Source: Nymphaea colorata (Eukaryota > Streptophyta > Magnoliopsida > Nymphaeales > Nymphaeaceae). From it: 64,000 nt of DNA. Location of the stretch: NCBI RefSeq assembly GCF_008831285.2, contig NC_045147.1:23088981-23152980 (forward strand), read 5' to 3'. Positions 12,915 through 24,222 of this stretch are shown piece by piece. The translations under genes were made by a program, and so were the position numbers. Under the pieces are notes generated by a model. It did no database searches. It saw only the letters and a list, made by a program, of their open reading frames with translations, and was not told the origin of the DNA. Position 1 is the stretch's first letter; every line of letters starts with the position of its first letter.

Positions 12915-12986
12915 GCCCTCCCCTGCCTCAAAATGTGGACACAGACAGGCAGAGAGACAAAAAGAAGGAGAAGGAAGAAGAGAGTC

Positions 12987-13573
12987 ATGGCAGCCATTTC
13001 TTCCAATGTCAAGCTCTCCGGCACCTTCATCCTCGTGGTGGTGCTCGTGGGAATGATGGTCTTGGCGTCGACCCCGACGGCAACCGCGGCTGTGTCGTGC
13101 AACACCGTCAATTCCCAGCTGATGCCATGCTTGGGATACGTGACCGGTAGTGGGATAGGGGCACCCTCCGCCACCTGCTGCAGCGGCATGAGGACTCTCT
13201 ACGGCAGTCTCAAAGTCGCCGCCGACCGTCAAGCCGCCTGCCGCTGCATCAAGACCCTCACCAGCCGCTTCGCCAACATCATCAAGTTGAACGTCATCAA
13301 GACGCTGCCCAATAAGTGTGGCATCAACCTCCCTTACACCATCTCTCCCTCCATCAACTGCGACAAGTACGCCCCCGTGCTGCCTCTCGTCCTTAATTAA
13401 CATGCCTTAACTTTCTGAAAAAATGTGTCTTGCTCTGTATCTGTATTCTTGATCTATCTGCTGCTTCATGTCACACTCAATATTTTTGCTTCCTCACCCT
13501 CTTCCTCCTTACTTGGTTTCTAATACTAATAGTTGCTTGCTTAATGGTTAATGTGCTTTGCAGGCTGCCTTAA
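12987..13573 (+). CDS. Type 1 non-specific lipid transfer protein, copy 2
   Basis: Exons 12987-13366 and 13564-13573, 129 residues. Signal peptide to about residue 34; cysteines C38, C48, CC64-65, CXC85-87, C111, C125; pentapeptides AADRQ region and PYTIS. The intron splits the lysine codon, giving the tail D-K-L-P. I chose the ATG at 12987 because it gives a standard signal peptide and matches copy 1. An in-frame ATG at 12933 would add 18 residues rich in arginine and lysine ahead of the signal peptide, which would be unusual for a secreted protein. The coding sequence is identical to copy 3. Role inferred from the family: secreted lipid carrier. Confidence 0.93.
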
Positions 13574-14669
13574 ACTCAGTAGACAGAGCACGCTAAGCTG
13601 CTGTTGCTGTTGGGAAATGGGAAGCTGCCGTAGTTCACAGAGCTGATGATGATCTTCGGTTTACTTCTGTCTGTCTATTTCTGTTGGAGAGAGAGAGATA
13701 TGTCTCTGTCGTCTCTTAGTGTCACGCTGCACTGTCTTGTCTTCCACTTTCTACAGTTCCGATTAAATAAGGCTGTGAACTTCGGGCTTTCCCATACATC
13801 TTTCTGTTTCTATATATCTCTCTGGAGTTTCATTAAAAATAAGCAATTTCATAGGGATCCTGCGGGCCCTTGTCTGAATCCAAAACATGCATGCATGAAC
13901 GTCACCGGATCCAGGCAAGGGCGATTTTGTGGAGATGAGCGTACATCTAAAACTTGCATATTTCTCAGTACTGGACCAAAACAATTGACTAAACGTGTTT
14001 CCTTCTTGTTTCTTACATCCCAAACCAGTTAGACACTAACCTTCCCGTTGCCAGAGGCCGCAATGAGGTTAAACCCGTGATCGAGAAACCAATATCCAGC
14101 TATCGAGTGCCCTCCGTGGTTGCACCAACTTTTTTGTCAGCCTGCTCTTACAATTTGAGACATTGTAGAGTAGATGTAAGTCCTCCTTAATGCTCAAATG
14201 CCAGTGCGTTAAGTCGAGGCCAGGCCTCGAATCGGTGAAGTGGCTGGAAAGGCAACTTTATGAAGTACTTCTGGACGATATTTCTAAAGGATTTCATACA
14301 TCAAAAGGGAAGAGCTCTCCAAAATTTTGCCTTTCGAAGGCAATCAAACTTGGCAGATAAATATCAACAGATTCCTCTGTGAATCGCTCATACAGTTGTT
14401 CTTTTTTCGAAAAAAGAGCTTACATGTTTCTACCACCAATTGCTTTCCCATCAGTTATTTAATCATTGAAGATAACGGAAGTGAAAAAGATAGAGCACGA
14501 TAATACAAGCAAGATAAATGCAACCAACCAACAAGAATAGCAGCGAAGGAATCGCTAAAGAATCTGGCAGAATGAACAACCAACGAAACAAATAAGTCGA
14601 TGGAGCGAATAAACATGAACGGCATGAGATTCTATGCAGATGACAACAATTTGGCAGCACATAGCCACT

Positions 14670-14964
14670 TCAAAAGGTAGTACTGCTTTCACATGCGGAT
14701 ATTGAAGAACCTTCTGACTTAACAACAAGTCCACCTGATCTACCGATGTCAATACACTGTATTCGGCTCAGGGGATCTTGTTGCATGAACATGGGAGTGT
14801 GCAAGGATGTGGTTGTTCAAGGACCACTGAGATGCAAACAATAATGGGTTCAAAGGCATATGCTGAGGCCCCATGTTGAATGCTTCAGCAGTATTTGGTG
14901 ACATGCATCTCTCCTTTAACAATCTTGAGCCTTTGGACTTCCTCCCTGAGGACCTCATTTAGAT
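14670..14964 (-). pseudogene. Relic B of the bZIP last exon
   Basis: Almost identical to relic A, with the same 4-bp frame-breaking insertion and the same internal deletion. A few substitutions separate them. The shared lesions show that both descend from one already broken copy, not from two separate losses. Confidence 0.85.
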
Positions 14965-15152
14965 CTTCAAACGAACACATCCAGTTGCATTATATTTAAG
15001 GCTGAATGAACTGAATAGTAATTAAAGTTGTACTAGCACAACAGTTTTATGATGTCAAAAGGGCCTTTACAAGAACAGAACAAATTTTGTATTTGAATAA
15101 GAAAAAAAAAATTAGGCTATGGTGCATGATTTGTAAGTGGTAAAGTGTAGAT

Positions 15153-15468
15153 CCTGCTACCAACACCAAAATAAGCAGTATTGTTGCTGCAATTCTTAGA
15201 TGCCATCTGATGGAAATTACTGGTTTTGTTTTCTTCTAACTTTAACCAGCGAACCTTCGATCTCTGCTTCCAGTAGCAGTCGTCAGACACATGGAGTTGG
15301 GTTAATTTGGTAACACAACAGCTGTCGCTTCACTAAAAAGGTGGAAGAAACCAGACCTTGCAGACGATTCAACTCAGGTTCACACTCTGCAATTTGAGCT
15401 GCATGAGAAGCCTTGTGGTTTGCCAACCACTGCCTAATATCTGCATACAAGCGGAAAAATTTGGTCAT
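15153..15468 (-). mobile_element. LINE fragment B
   Basis: Copy of LINE fragment A inside the second 4.64-kb unit, with the same minus-strand ADIRQWLANHK and YWKQRSKV pieces. It differs from fragment A by a few substitutions, including an arginine in place of a cysteine codon. Confidence 0.65.
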
Positions 15469-17551
15469 GCAAAGATGACCTAGTTCTTAAAACTGGATTC
15501 TTAGAGCCGCACCTGTCCAAATGAAAATACTTTTGAGCGATGAAAGCCATGTAATTTGACAGAACATGCATGACAAACCCAATTATCTTTGGCAGAACTT
15601 TTGCAGAAACAAAAATTGTTCCTCGCGCTATCAAACGGAGGCTTATGTTAAAACTGCATTTGTTCAGATATTTTTATTGGATCTCCAAGCAGATCTGGCT
15701 TTGGAAAAAGATCAATACAAATTCGAGCCAAAATTATTTAACGTTTGAATGCTCAGATCTCGATCCAGTCAATACATATTTCTGCTCCTATTCTTATTAT
15801 GGTTTCTTAAACGGTGATACGAGCCTTTCATTTAGTTGCCCTTGCACTCCCATCTACTCAATCACGGAGAACCTGATCTCAATTTATGAGAGATTTTAGA
15901 AGAGCAAGTACTGCTTCCTCATGAAGGACCCAACATTGGGACTCCCAAATTAGCAACATATTACACAAAGAAAGTCATGAGATCGGTGTGATGAAACCTT
16001 GCCTATAGTGCTACTCATATCATGCTTGAGTTGATTCTCTTTTCTGGGTTTGAATAAGTGGGCATGAATGGGTAGCGGAGTCAGAAATTTCTGACCAATT
16101 TTATGATCTCGATTAGGTGCACTGCAATTTTAATAATCACTGAAGCTGGCTAAATGCACACCCCTATGCACAAAAAATTGGTGAGTAGGAATCGTAATGA
16201 CCAAAATATTCTTATTAAAATAATAAAAGGAGCTTTTAATTAAAAGAGTAAAAAAAGAATATAAAAAGCGAAAAAGTTAAAAATGTCAATTTTTTTTTAA
16301 CAAAATTCAATGCACCCACCCTTTTGGTGCATATTCGTTGTGTGCACACCTCTGTGCATAACGTGTTCAAGCAACTCAGTCTGATCCGTGCACGCAACTC
16401 TATCTGAATGATCTGTGGATCGAGCATGTATGATCTAGGGAACTTACAAACTTTGTACTGCCACTTCTTTTTTAAAAATTTGGTTAAGGCTTTACAGATT
16501 TTTTTTTTCTTTTGTTTATTTTCTTTTGCTTTGCTCTTTTTGATTTTATGATGAGCCTTCTGAAACGCAAAACCTCAAATCGATCCCAACAAATAAACCA
16601 AATTAACCATGTGAAGACAACATCGTATTGAAATTAATAATCTTCAACTTGAAATTAACCTTCCACATTTCCGTCTTCCACTTCACACCTCCGTGCGCAT
16701 CTTTTTTATTAGATAGTGTATGTATCTACTTAATTAAAACCAAATTTATCAATGACTACCTACAGCTTCCCCATCTCATGAAAAGATTCTCGACCTGAAA
16801 ATTAATCAAACTGCTACGCGTGTTCGTGCAAGCAAACAATTTGGGCGACTAATATTATCACAAACCAAGGCTGGCAGAAATTTAATTTGGCGAGTACCAA
16901 AAGATTCTCCTTGGTTTCTCAACTTACTGGCTGACATATAGGAGGCAGATCATCCGCAAAATTGAGCCTTGGGATTAAGTAGCAAAATTATCAATGTGAT
17001 AAGTAACTGAATTTCTATTACTAAGTTCAATGGGCATCTAATTTATGCGCGCACACTTACAAATACAAAAACTGAAAGAATAAATTTAACGTAATATATA
17101 TTCGCCATTACAGGTCAAATTGAAAATTTGATTGCATATTTAGTTTTATAGATTTAAACAAAATATGAATCATAGTCCAAAATTCTGACAATAACTATGA
17201 GCGTGAGGCCTAAGTAACTCAAGCTTGGTTGAAAAAAGTGTTGGGTATGTGAGAGAGGAAGAGCGAAAGGTATTCTACCTGATCAATAACAATACCTCTC
17301 CTATCTCGAAACATGAAGAAATGTGGCGAATCTGAGTTGATCGCTATCCTTTTATTAGTTAAGAACTGCGCATGTAAGTGTTTGCTTGCAGGTCTGGACT
17401 ATCACTGTAACTACTCCGGATTCCTACTTTTCTTTTACGAAAACACGCAGAATTTAGTTTATGAAACCCGTATGTACGTTCCTGTGATGTCACTGGGAAA
17501 TATGATAATCGATTCGAGCGATCTCCTTCTCTCCCTCCTGTTCTTCCCGCC
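15469..17551. other. Upstream module of nsLTP copy 3
   Basis: Near-identical to 10826-12907. No gene recognised. It ends in the promoter of nsLTP copy 3. Confidence 0.6.
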
Positions 17552-17558
17552 TATTTAA
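17552..17558 (+). promoter_or_regulatory. TATA box of nsLTP copy 3
   Basis: TATTTAA 79 bp before the ATG at 17631, in sequence identical to the copy 2 promoter. Confidence 0.7.
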
Positions 17559-17630
17559 GCCCTCCCCTGCCTCAAAATGTGGACACAGACAGGCAGAGAG
17601 ACAAAAAGAAGGAGAAGGAAGAAGAGAGTC

Positions 17631-18217
17631 ATGGCAGCCATTTCTTCCAATGTCAAGCTCTCCGGCACCTTCATCCTCGTGGTGGTGCTCGTGGGAATGA
17701 TGGTCTTGGCGTCGACCCCGACGGCAACCGCGGCTGTGTCGTGCAACACCGTCAATTCCCAGCTGATGCCATGCTTGGGATACGTGACCGGTAGTGGGAT
17801 AGGGGCACCCTCCGCCACCTGCTGCAGCGGCATGAGGACTCTCTACGGCAGTCTCAAAGTCGCCGCCGACCGTCAAGCCGCCTGCCGCTGCATCAAGACC
17901 CTCACCAGCCGCTTCGCCAACATCATCAAGTTGAACGTCATCAAGACGCTGCCCAATAAGTGTGGCATCAACCTCCCTTACACCATCTCTCCCTCCATCA
18001 ACTGCGACAAGTACGCCCCCGTGCTGCCTCTCGTCCTTAATTAACATGCCTTAACTTTCTGAAAAAATGTGTCTTGCTCTGTATCTGTATTCTTGATCTA
18101 TCTGCTGCTTCATGTCACACTCAATATTTTTGCTTCCTCACCCTCTTCCTCCTTACTTGGTTTCTAATACTAATAGTTGCTTGCTTAATGGTTAATGTGC
18201 TTTGCAGGCTGCCTTAA
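17631..18217 (+). CDS. Type 1 non-specific lipid transfer protein, copy 3
   Basis: Exons 17631-18010 and 18208-18217, 129 residues, with the same protein, intron and flanks as copy 2 located 4,644 bp upstream. The signal peptide, eight-cysteine pattern and PYTIS motif are as in copy 2. Because the promoter is also identical, both copies should be expressed alike unless chromatin differs, and short reads could not tell them apart. The 3' flank runs unchanged into a bZIP relic that is cut by the Copia element about 1.15 kb downstream. Confidence 0.92.
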
Positions 18218-19313
18218 ACTCAGTAGACAGAGCACGCTAAGCTGCTGTTGCTGTTGGGAAATGGGAAGCTGCCGTAGTTCACAGAGCTGATGATGATCTT
18301 CGGTTTACTTCTGTCTGTCTATTTCTGTTGGAGAGAGAGAGATATGTCTCTGTCGTCTCTTAGTGTCACGCTGCACTGTCTTGTCTTCCACTTTCTACAG
18401 TTCCGATTAAATAAGGCTGTGAACTTCGGGCTTTCCCATACATCTTTCTGTTTCTATATATCTCTCTGGAGTTTCATTAAAAATAAGCAATTTCATAGGG
18501 ATCCTGCGGGCCCTTGTCTGAATCCAAAACATGCATGCATGAACGTCACCGGATCCAGGCAAGGGCGATTTTGTGGAGATGAGCGTACATCTAAAACTTG
18601 CATATTTCTCAGTACTGGACCAAAACAATTGACTAAACGTGTTTCCTTCTTGTTTCTTACATCCCAAACCAGTTAGACACTAACCTTCCCGTTGCCAGAG
18701 GCCGCAATGAGGTTAAACCCGTGATCGAGAAACCAATATCCAGCTATCGAGTGCCCTCCGTGGTTGCACCAACTTTTTTGTCAGCCTGCTCTTACAATTT
18801 GAGACATTGTAGAGTAGATGTAAGTCCTCCTTAATGCTCAAATGCCAGTGCGTTAAGTCGAGGCCAGGCCTCGAATCGGTGAAGTGGCTGGAAAGGCAAC
18901 TTTATGAAGTACTTCTGGACGATATTTCTAAAGGATTTCATACATCAAAAGGGAAGAGCTCTCCAAAATTTTGCCTTTCGAAGGCAATCAAACTTGGCAG
19001 ATAAATATCAACAGATTCCTCTGTGAATCGCTCATACAGTTGTTCTTTTTTCGAAAAAAGAGCTTACATGTTTCTACCACCAATTGCTTTCCCATCAGTT
19101 ATTTAATCATTGAAGATAACGGAAGTGAAAAAGATAGAGCACGATAATACAAGCAAGATAAATGCAACCAACCAACAAGAATAGCAGCGAAGGAATCGCT
19201 AAAGAATCTGGCAGAATGAACAACCAACGAAACAAATAAGTCGATGGAGCGAATAAACATGAACGGCATGAGATTCTATGCAGATGACAACAATTTGGCA
19301 GCAGATAGCCACT

Positions 19314-19369
19314 TCAAAAGGTAGTACTGCTTTCACATGCGGATATTGAAGAACCTTCTGACTTAACAA
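19314..19369 (-). pseudogene. Relic C of the bZIP last exon, 3' piece
   Basis: The final 56 bp of the exon relic, from the old stop codon position to the Copia junction. The rest of relic C resumes on the other side of the element at 24795. Compared with relic B, 15 bp of exon sequence are missing between the two pieces. Confidence 0.75.
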
Positions 19370-19880
19370 TTCGGTCCTTGAGAACCTACGTCCACAATCA
19401 GAAAATCAAAGTGCCTTCCTTCTTTGTTTCTTTTCTTTTTCTTTTTTCTTGATTACACTTTCTATGTACATCGTCACTTTTTGTACAGTAGTAAGAGGCT
19501 ACAAAAATGTCCCTGTAACCGGTGAGAGATTTTTGGGCATAATTATTTCAGTTTGAGAATCGTGAGCCAAATCACCATCTTTATGATCTTTCTTTTTTCC
19601 TTTCCTTCTTATCCTCTCATCAAGATTTATTTCCTTTTCTCCTTGCGTTGCATTGTGAGAATCGTGGATCAGATTGGGAGCATTCTGGCTGGCACATGAT
19701 AACTGCTACTTTCCATTTGTAGAGCCCATTAAATGACGTTCCATAGAAGCGTTTTGTTCCTTGCAGCTGTCGATACCAAAACTGAACGTTGCATTGAATT
19801 TGGGCATTACACTATTTGATAGACGATTTCCTTGCTGACTTGATTGCTCATGAGTCAAAATTGAAGGTTCTTCTTTAATA
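19370..19880 (-). repeat. 3' LTR of the Copia element, truncated
   Basis: 511 bp matching 24285-24794 at about 99% by eye. The part equivalent to 24223-24284, the U5 end, is missing, so the LTR stops abruptly at the relic C junction. Its inner end abuts the polypurine tract. Confidence 0.85.
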
Positions 19881-20092
19881 CGCCCCCTCAAACGAAAACG
19901 ACTGATGACGTTGAGTTTGGCTCGTAAATTTAAAAACTGATCTTTCCCCAAGGCTTTGGTAAATATGTCCGCAATTTGGTCAGAAGAATGCACGTACCTA
20001 GTGGTGAGATTCCCTGAAGTGGCCATTTCTCGCACATAATGATAATCAATCTGAATATGTTTCGACCGATTGTGGAAGACTGGATTTTTTGC

Positions 20093-23000
20093 TCAATAGA
20101 GAGCACTGACATTATCACAAAGAAGAACAGGTGCTTTCATAATTGGAATGCCAATATCTCTAAGGATCTGAAGAAGCCAGGTTAATTCGGCCGCTGTTGA
20201 TGCCATGGAACGATATTCAGGCTCGGTGCTGGATCGAGCGACGGTGGTTTGCTTCTTCGCACTCCAAAAAATACAATTTGCTCCTAGAAAAGTACAGTAC
20301 CCTGTTGTGGATCTTCTGGTAAGATGACATCCGACCCAATGGGCATCGGAAAAAGCATATAAATCAACCGTACTCTGAGAAAGGAGATGAATTCCATAAT
20401 CGATAGTCCCTTTGATGTAACGGAGAATACGCTTGGCAATGTTGAAGTGAGCTCGGGTGGGATTCTGCATAAATTGACTGATGAAATTGACTGAAAATGA
20501 TATCTCTGGCCGAGTGATTGTGAGGTACTGTAAGGATCCAACTATCGCGCGATAAAATGTAGGATCTGGGTATGATGAAGTATCCAGAAGATCTAACTTA
20601 GTTGCCATGGGAGTGTTCATTGGTTTGCAATCAATCATTTGTGCACGGTCCAAAATGTCTTGAGCATATTTTGCTTGATTGAGGAAGAGACCATTGCCAG
20701 TGTGTAAAACTTCGATCCCAAGAAAATAGCTGAGTTGCCCCATATCTTTCACAGGAAATTCATCTTGAAGTTTAGAGAGAAAATTCTGAATTAAGCTGGA
20801 AGAGCTACCCGTAAGCACCATATCATCAACATAGATTAAGAGAATGAGGCAATTGTTATTCTCATGAAACGTGAACATCGATGGATCAGAATAGCAGCTC
20901 CGAAATTCATTGTCGAAGAGGAAGTCACTTAGCCATTGAAACCATGCTCTAGAAGCCTGCTTCAGACCATATAAAGCCTTGTTAAGACGGCAAACATGAT
21001 GCGGAAGAAGAGGATCCTCAAACCCTGGTGGTTGGGACATATATACTTTTTCATCAAGTGATCCATGTAGAAAGGCATTTTTAACATCTAATTGTTTGAT
21101 GCGCCAATTGAAAATGGTTGCAAGAGAAAGAACGAGCCTTATAGTAGTGGGTCGAATGACAGGAGAAAAAGCCTCTTGATAATCGATTCCTTCAACTTGA
21201 GTGAAACCCCGGGCAACCAAGCGTGCCTTTAGCCGATCAAGGCTTCCATCAGCTTTGAGTTTGGATTTGAAAACCCATTTAGATCCAACGACGTTCATAT
21301 TGGGTTCTTTTGGAACTAATTCCCATGTGTTATTGGATCTCAGTGCCATCATTTCTTCTTCCATTGCCGCTCTCCATCCATCATGTCGAAGAGCATGTTG
21401 AATTCTTTTGGGCTCTTTTGGAATGCTAGAGTAAGTGATATGAACATTGGCATATTTTGGATTGGGTTTGTGAATGCCCGTCATAGCTCTAGTGGTCATT
21501 GTTCTGCTTTGGGAAGATGTTGCTCGAGTCATAGATCTAGTAACTATGGCTCGAGGTTCCATAGAGTTTGATGGGCTAGATGAAGCTGATGGCGTTGGAT
21601 CAGGTGGATCGGCTGAATCAACATTTGTAGGTAAGGAGCTGACATTTGTCGCGTCTTGATCATATACATTTAGGCGCGGGTCTGGTGCAGGGCTGCAACA
21701 AGGTGTGAGATCGTCTGAATCTAATGGAGTTCCAGCACTTGAGCCTTCGAAGTCAACAAAAGATATAAAATCACTTCCCATGACGTCATCCTTGTAAAGA
21801 GAAGATGGGTTTTTGAAAGGGAGTGAATTTTCATCAAAGACGACATGCCTTGATATGTATAGACGTCTGGAATTTGGTTCGAAGCATTTGTAACCCTTAT
21901 GAAGGGTGCTATAGCCGATAAAAACACATGGAACTGATTTAGGATCAAATTTGTTCCTTGCGTATCCTCTCAAATAAGGGAAACATCTAGTCCCAAAAAT
22001 GCGCATGCTGGAATAATTAGGCATCCTGTTAAACAAGATGGCAAAAGGTGACTGCATATTCAAGGTGGCGGAGGGCAGCCTGTTCATTAAGAAAACCGCA
22101 GCTGAGAAGGCGTCAGTCCAAAAACGTGCTGGAGCATTAGAATGGAAAAGCAATGTTAATCCCAATTCAGTGATAGAGCGATGCTTGCGTTCTGCCTTGC
22201 CATTTTGTTCAGGTGTCTTGGGGCAGGAATATTGATGTTTAATTCCAAGAGCATCAAGATAGGCTGTGAAACGAGAACTAGTGTATTCACCGCCTCCATC
22301 ACTTTGGAAGATTTTTATTTTCCTGTCGAACTGACGCTCAACCATTTTGTGAAAATGAACAAAAGCATCAAAAAAATCAGATTTATGCTTTAGAGGGTAA
22401 AACCATGTAAAGCGACTATTGTCATCAACAAATATAGTATAGAAACGATATTGTTCTCGAGATGGAACGGGTGCCGGCCCCCATAAATCACTATGAATTT
22501 TTTCTAATGGTAAAGAGCTAATATCATCTTTCTCAAGAAAAGGCAATTTGCAAGATTTTCCCATTTGGCAACTAGCACAAATCGAAAATGAACCATTAGG
22601 TAAAACATCAATGTATTTATGATTCTTCAAAAAAGAGAGAACACTAGATTGAGGATGTCCCAATCGAGCATGCCAAGATTCTTCCGTCGCCCGTCGAAAA
22701 CGTGATGAAAAGAAAGCTTTATGATTGCCATTGTTGTTAACTTCATAGAGACCACCTTGTTCAGTTCCCGTTGCCACTAGCCTGCCCGTCCTCTTGTCCT
22801 TCAAGATGCATCGACCGGAGGTGAATTCAAAGATGTATGGAAAATCGTTAGTCAATTTACTAACAGAGATAAGATCTTTAGTGAGACGAGGAACATAGAG
22901 AACATCCTTAAGAGAAAGATTTGGAGAAATATCAGCTTGTCCAACGTGTGTGATTGGGATACGCTGCCCGTTCCCAACAATAACAATATCAGAACCATAA

Positions 23001-24109
23001 TAAGGAGAAATGTTCTTAAGTTTACCTGCGTCCCCTGTCATATGGGCTGTAACTCCAGTATCAACCAGCCATCCGGAATCTTGTGGATCACTTATGGTAA
23101 GGGCTGCAAGGGCATGATTAGCATCTGCCGCTTGGAAAGAATGATTAAAACGATTGTAGCATCTCATGGCAGAGTGATTCTTCTTGTTACAAATTTGACA
23201 AACGATATCTTTGGATGAATTGAAGGAGGTGGCCAACCCATCGATTTTTGGTTGAGGAGGTTTAGTGTTGTAACCTGTTTGAGACAGATTGTATCCACCT
23301 CCGTGGGAAGGATAATGTTGATGGTAGCCTCCTCCACGTCCACCTCTATTATGCCGTCCTCGTCCTCGAGAGAATTGGTAAGTGCCCCGGAGTCGATTTT
23401 GATTGTCACGTTGCGCATAGAAGGCAACTTGGGGCGAAGTGTCCGAATTGAAAAATTTGTTTCTCACTTCCAAACTTTGTAATAAAGATATCAATTCTTT
23501 GTAAGAAGGAACGGGTGGCTTGAGCATGGCCATAACGAAAGGTTCGTAGCCTTTTCCCAATCCTTGGAGAAGCCAGAAGGCCTTTTCTTTGTCTCCAACA
23601 GATTTTCCTATGGCAGCCAAGTCATCGCATATGGCTTTGAACTTGGCGACATAGACTTCAAGGGCATCGTTACCCTTTTTACAAGTCGTAAGCATATGAG
23701 TAAGATGAAAACCCCGTTCTTGGGATTCTTGGGCAAAGGCATCAACAAGAGTGGACCAAATTTCTTGAGAAGAACTCAATCCAACAACTAAACCAAGGAC
23801 GTTTTCAGACAACGTACCAGTGATCCATCCTTTTATAAGACGGTCGGAGCGACGCCACGATTCAAAATTGGGATTTGAGATTAGTTGCTGCGGATCAGCC
23901 GGGTCAACATTGTGACTTGGCGGAGCAGAGATTGAACCAGTCAAAAAACCCTCCATGTCCTGACTTTCAATGAGTGCAAGGATTTGCGTCTTCCACAATA
24001 GGAAGTTATTGTGCGTCAACTTCAGAGAAACAAAATTGGCCACGTTCAAATTAAGGGGGTAAGGATAGAGCAAACTGTTTGAAGATGCTGCTGAGGTGGA
24101 TGGTGCCAT
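20093..24109 (-). CDS. Copia gag-pol polyprotein with one premature stop
   Basis: The ATG at 24109 opens a frame of 1,338 codons. Gag occupies roughly the first 300 residues and ends in a CCHC zinc knuckle (CQICNKKNHSAMRC, about 304-317). The protease site is DTG near 350, followed by V where A is common. Integrase has its HHCC motif at about 479-514 and the catalytic D541, D604 and E640, with 35 residues between the last two. Reverse transcriptase carries YVDD. RNase H carries the SDAHW and SSTEPEY motifs. A TGA at 20093-20095 stops the frame at CDNVSALY. The same frame then continues with a normal copia C-terminus (DQIADIFTKALG) to near 19885. A single base change therefore explains the break. 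This start was preferred over the upstream TTG of the longer open frame. Confidence 0.9.
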   Translation of the reverse strand: MAPSTSAASSNSLLYPYPLNLNVANFVSLKLTHNNFLLWKTQILALIESQDMEGFLTGSISAPPSHNVDPADPQQLISNPNFESWRRSDRLIKGWITGTLSENVLGLVVGLSSSQEIWSTLVDAFAQESQERGFHLTHMLTTCKKGNDALEVYVAKFKAICDDLAAIGKSVGDKEKAFWLLQGLGKGYEPFVMAMLKPPVPSYKELISLLQSLEVRNKFFNSDTSPQVAFYAQRDNQNRLRGTYQFSRGRGRHNRGGRGGGYHQHYPSHGGGYNLSQTGYNTKPPQPKIDGLATSFNSSKDIVCQICNKKNHSAMRCYNRFNHSFQAADANHALAALTISDPQDSGWLVDTGVTAHMTGDAGKLKNISPYYGSDIVIVGNGQRIPITHVGQADISPNLSLKDVLYVPRLTKDLISVSKLTNDFPYIFEFTSGRCILKDKRTGRLVATGTEQGGLYEVNNNGNHKAFFSSRFRRATEESWHARLGHPQSSVLSFLKNHKYIDVLPNGSFSICASCQMGKSCKLPFLEKDDISSLPLEKIHSDLWGPAPVPSREQYRFYTIFVDDNSRFTWFYPLKHKSDFFDAFVHFHKMVERQFDRKIKIFQSDGGGEYTSSRFTAYLDALGIKHQYSCPKTPEQNGKAERKHRSITELGLTLLFHSNAPARFWTDAFSAAVFLMNRLPSATLNMQSPFAILFNRMPNYSSMRIFGTRCFPYLRGYARNKFDPKSVPCVFIGYSTLHKGYKCFEPNSRRLYISRHVVFDENSLPFKNPSSLYKDDVMGSDFISFVDFEGSSAGTPLDSDDLTPCCSPAPDPRLNVYDQDATNVSSLPTNVDSADPPDPTPSASSSPSNSMEPRAIVTRSMTRATSSQSRTMTTRAMTGIHKPNPKYANVHITYSSIPKEPKRIQHALRHDGWRAAMEEEMMALRSNNTWELVPKEPNMNVVGSKWVFKSKLKADGSLDRLKARLVARGFTQVEGIDYQEAFSPVIRPTTIRLVLSLATIFNWRIKQLDVKNAFLHGSLDEKVYMSQPPGFEDPLLPHHVCRLNKALYGLKQASRAWFQWLSDFLFDNEFRSCYSDPSMFTFHENNNCLILLIYVDDMVLTGSSSSLIQNFLSKLQDEFPVKDMGQLSYFLGIEVLHTGNGLFLNQAKYAQDILDRAQMIDCKPMNTPMATKLDLLDTSSYPDPTFYRAIVGSLQYLTITRPEISFSVNFISQFMQNPTRAHFNIAKRILRYIKGTIDYGIHLLSQSTVDLYAFSDAHWVGCHLTRRSTTGYCTFLGANCIFWSAKKQTTVARSSTEPEYRSMASTAAELTWLLQILRDIGIPIMKAPVLLCDNVSALY

Positions 24110-24209
24110 GGTCACCAAATTGAGAGGATGACACTTCCTTGGATATCAACGGCGGCACTAAGGGAAATGACTGATTTCCAGGAGTTATCTGCCGATGAAG
24201 GCTTGTAGA

Positions 24210-24222
24210 GGCTCTGATACCA
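24210..24222 (-). other. Primer binding site of the Copia element
   Basis: Minus strand reads TGGTATCAGAGCC, the standard initiator-methionine tRNA primer site of plant copia elements. It directly follows the 5' LTR, which fixes the inner LTR boundary at 24223. Confidence 0.9.

Larger units (their letters stand above)
9811..19369. repeat. Near-identical 4.64-kb tandem units carrying nsLTP copies 2 and 3
   Basis: Unit 1 is 9811-14460, unit 2 is 14461-19104, and a partial third copy (19105-19369) ends at the Copia junction. The offset is 4,650 bp at the start and settles at 4,644 bp. By eye the differences are a handful of substitutions and short indels, for example in poly-A runs, and the two nsLTP coding regions are identical. 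Each unit contains, in order, a bZIP exon relic, a LINE fragment, an upstream module and an nsLTP gene with its 3' flank. The sequence before 9811 aligns with that before 14461 only at lower identity, so 9811 is close to one boundary. Confidence 0.85.

Noticed and set aside
12846-13403. Long antisense frame over nsLTP copy 2 (also over copies 1, 3 and 4), rich in H, R, E and G
   Set aside because: It mirrors the GC-rich nsLTP exon, has no domain, and its conservation follows from the recent duplication of the sense gene.
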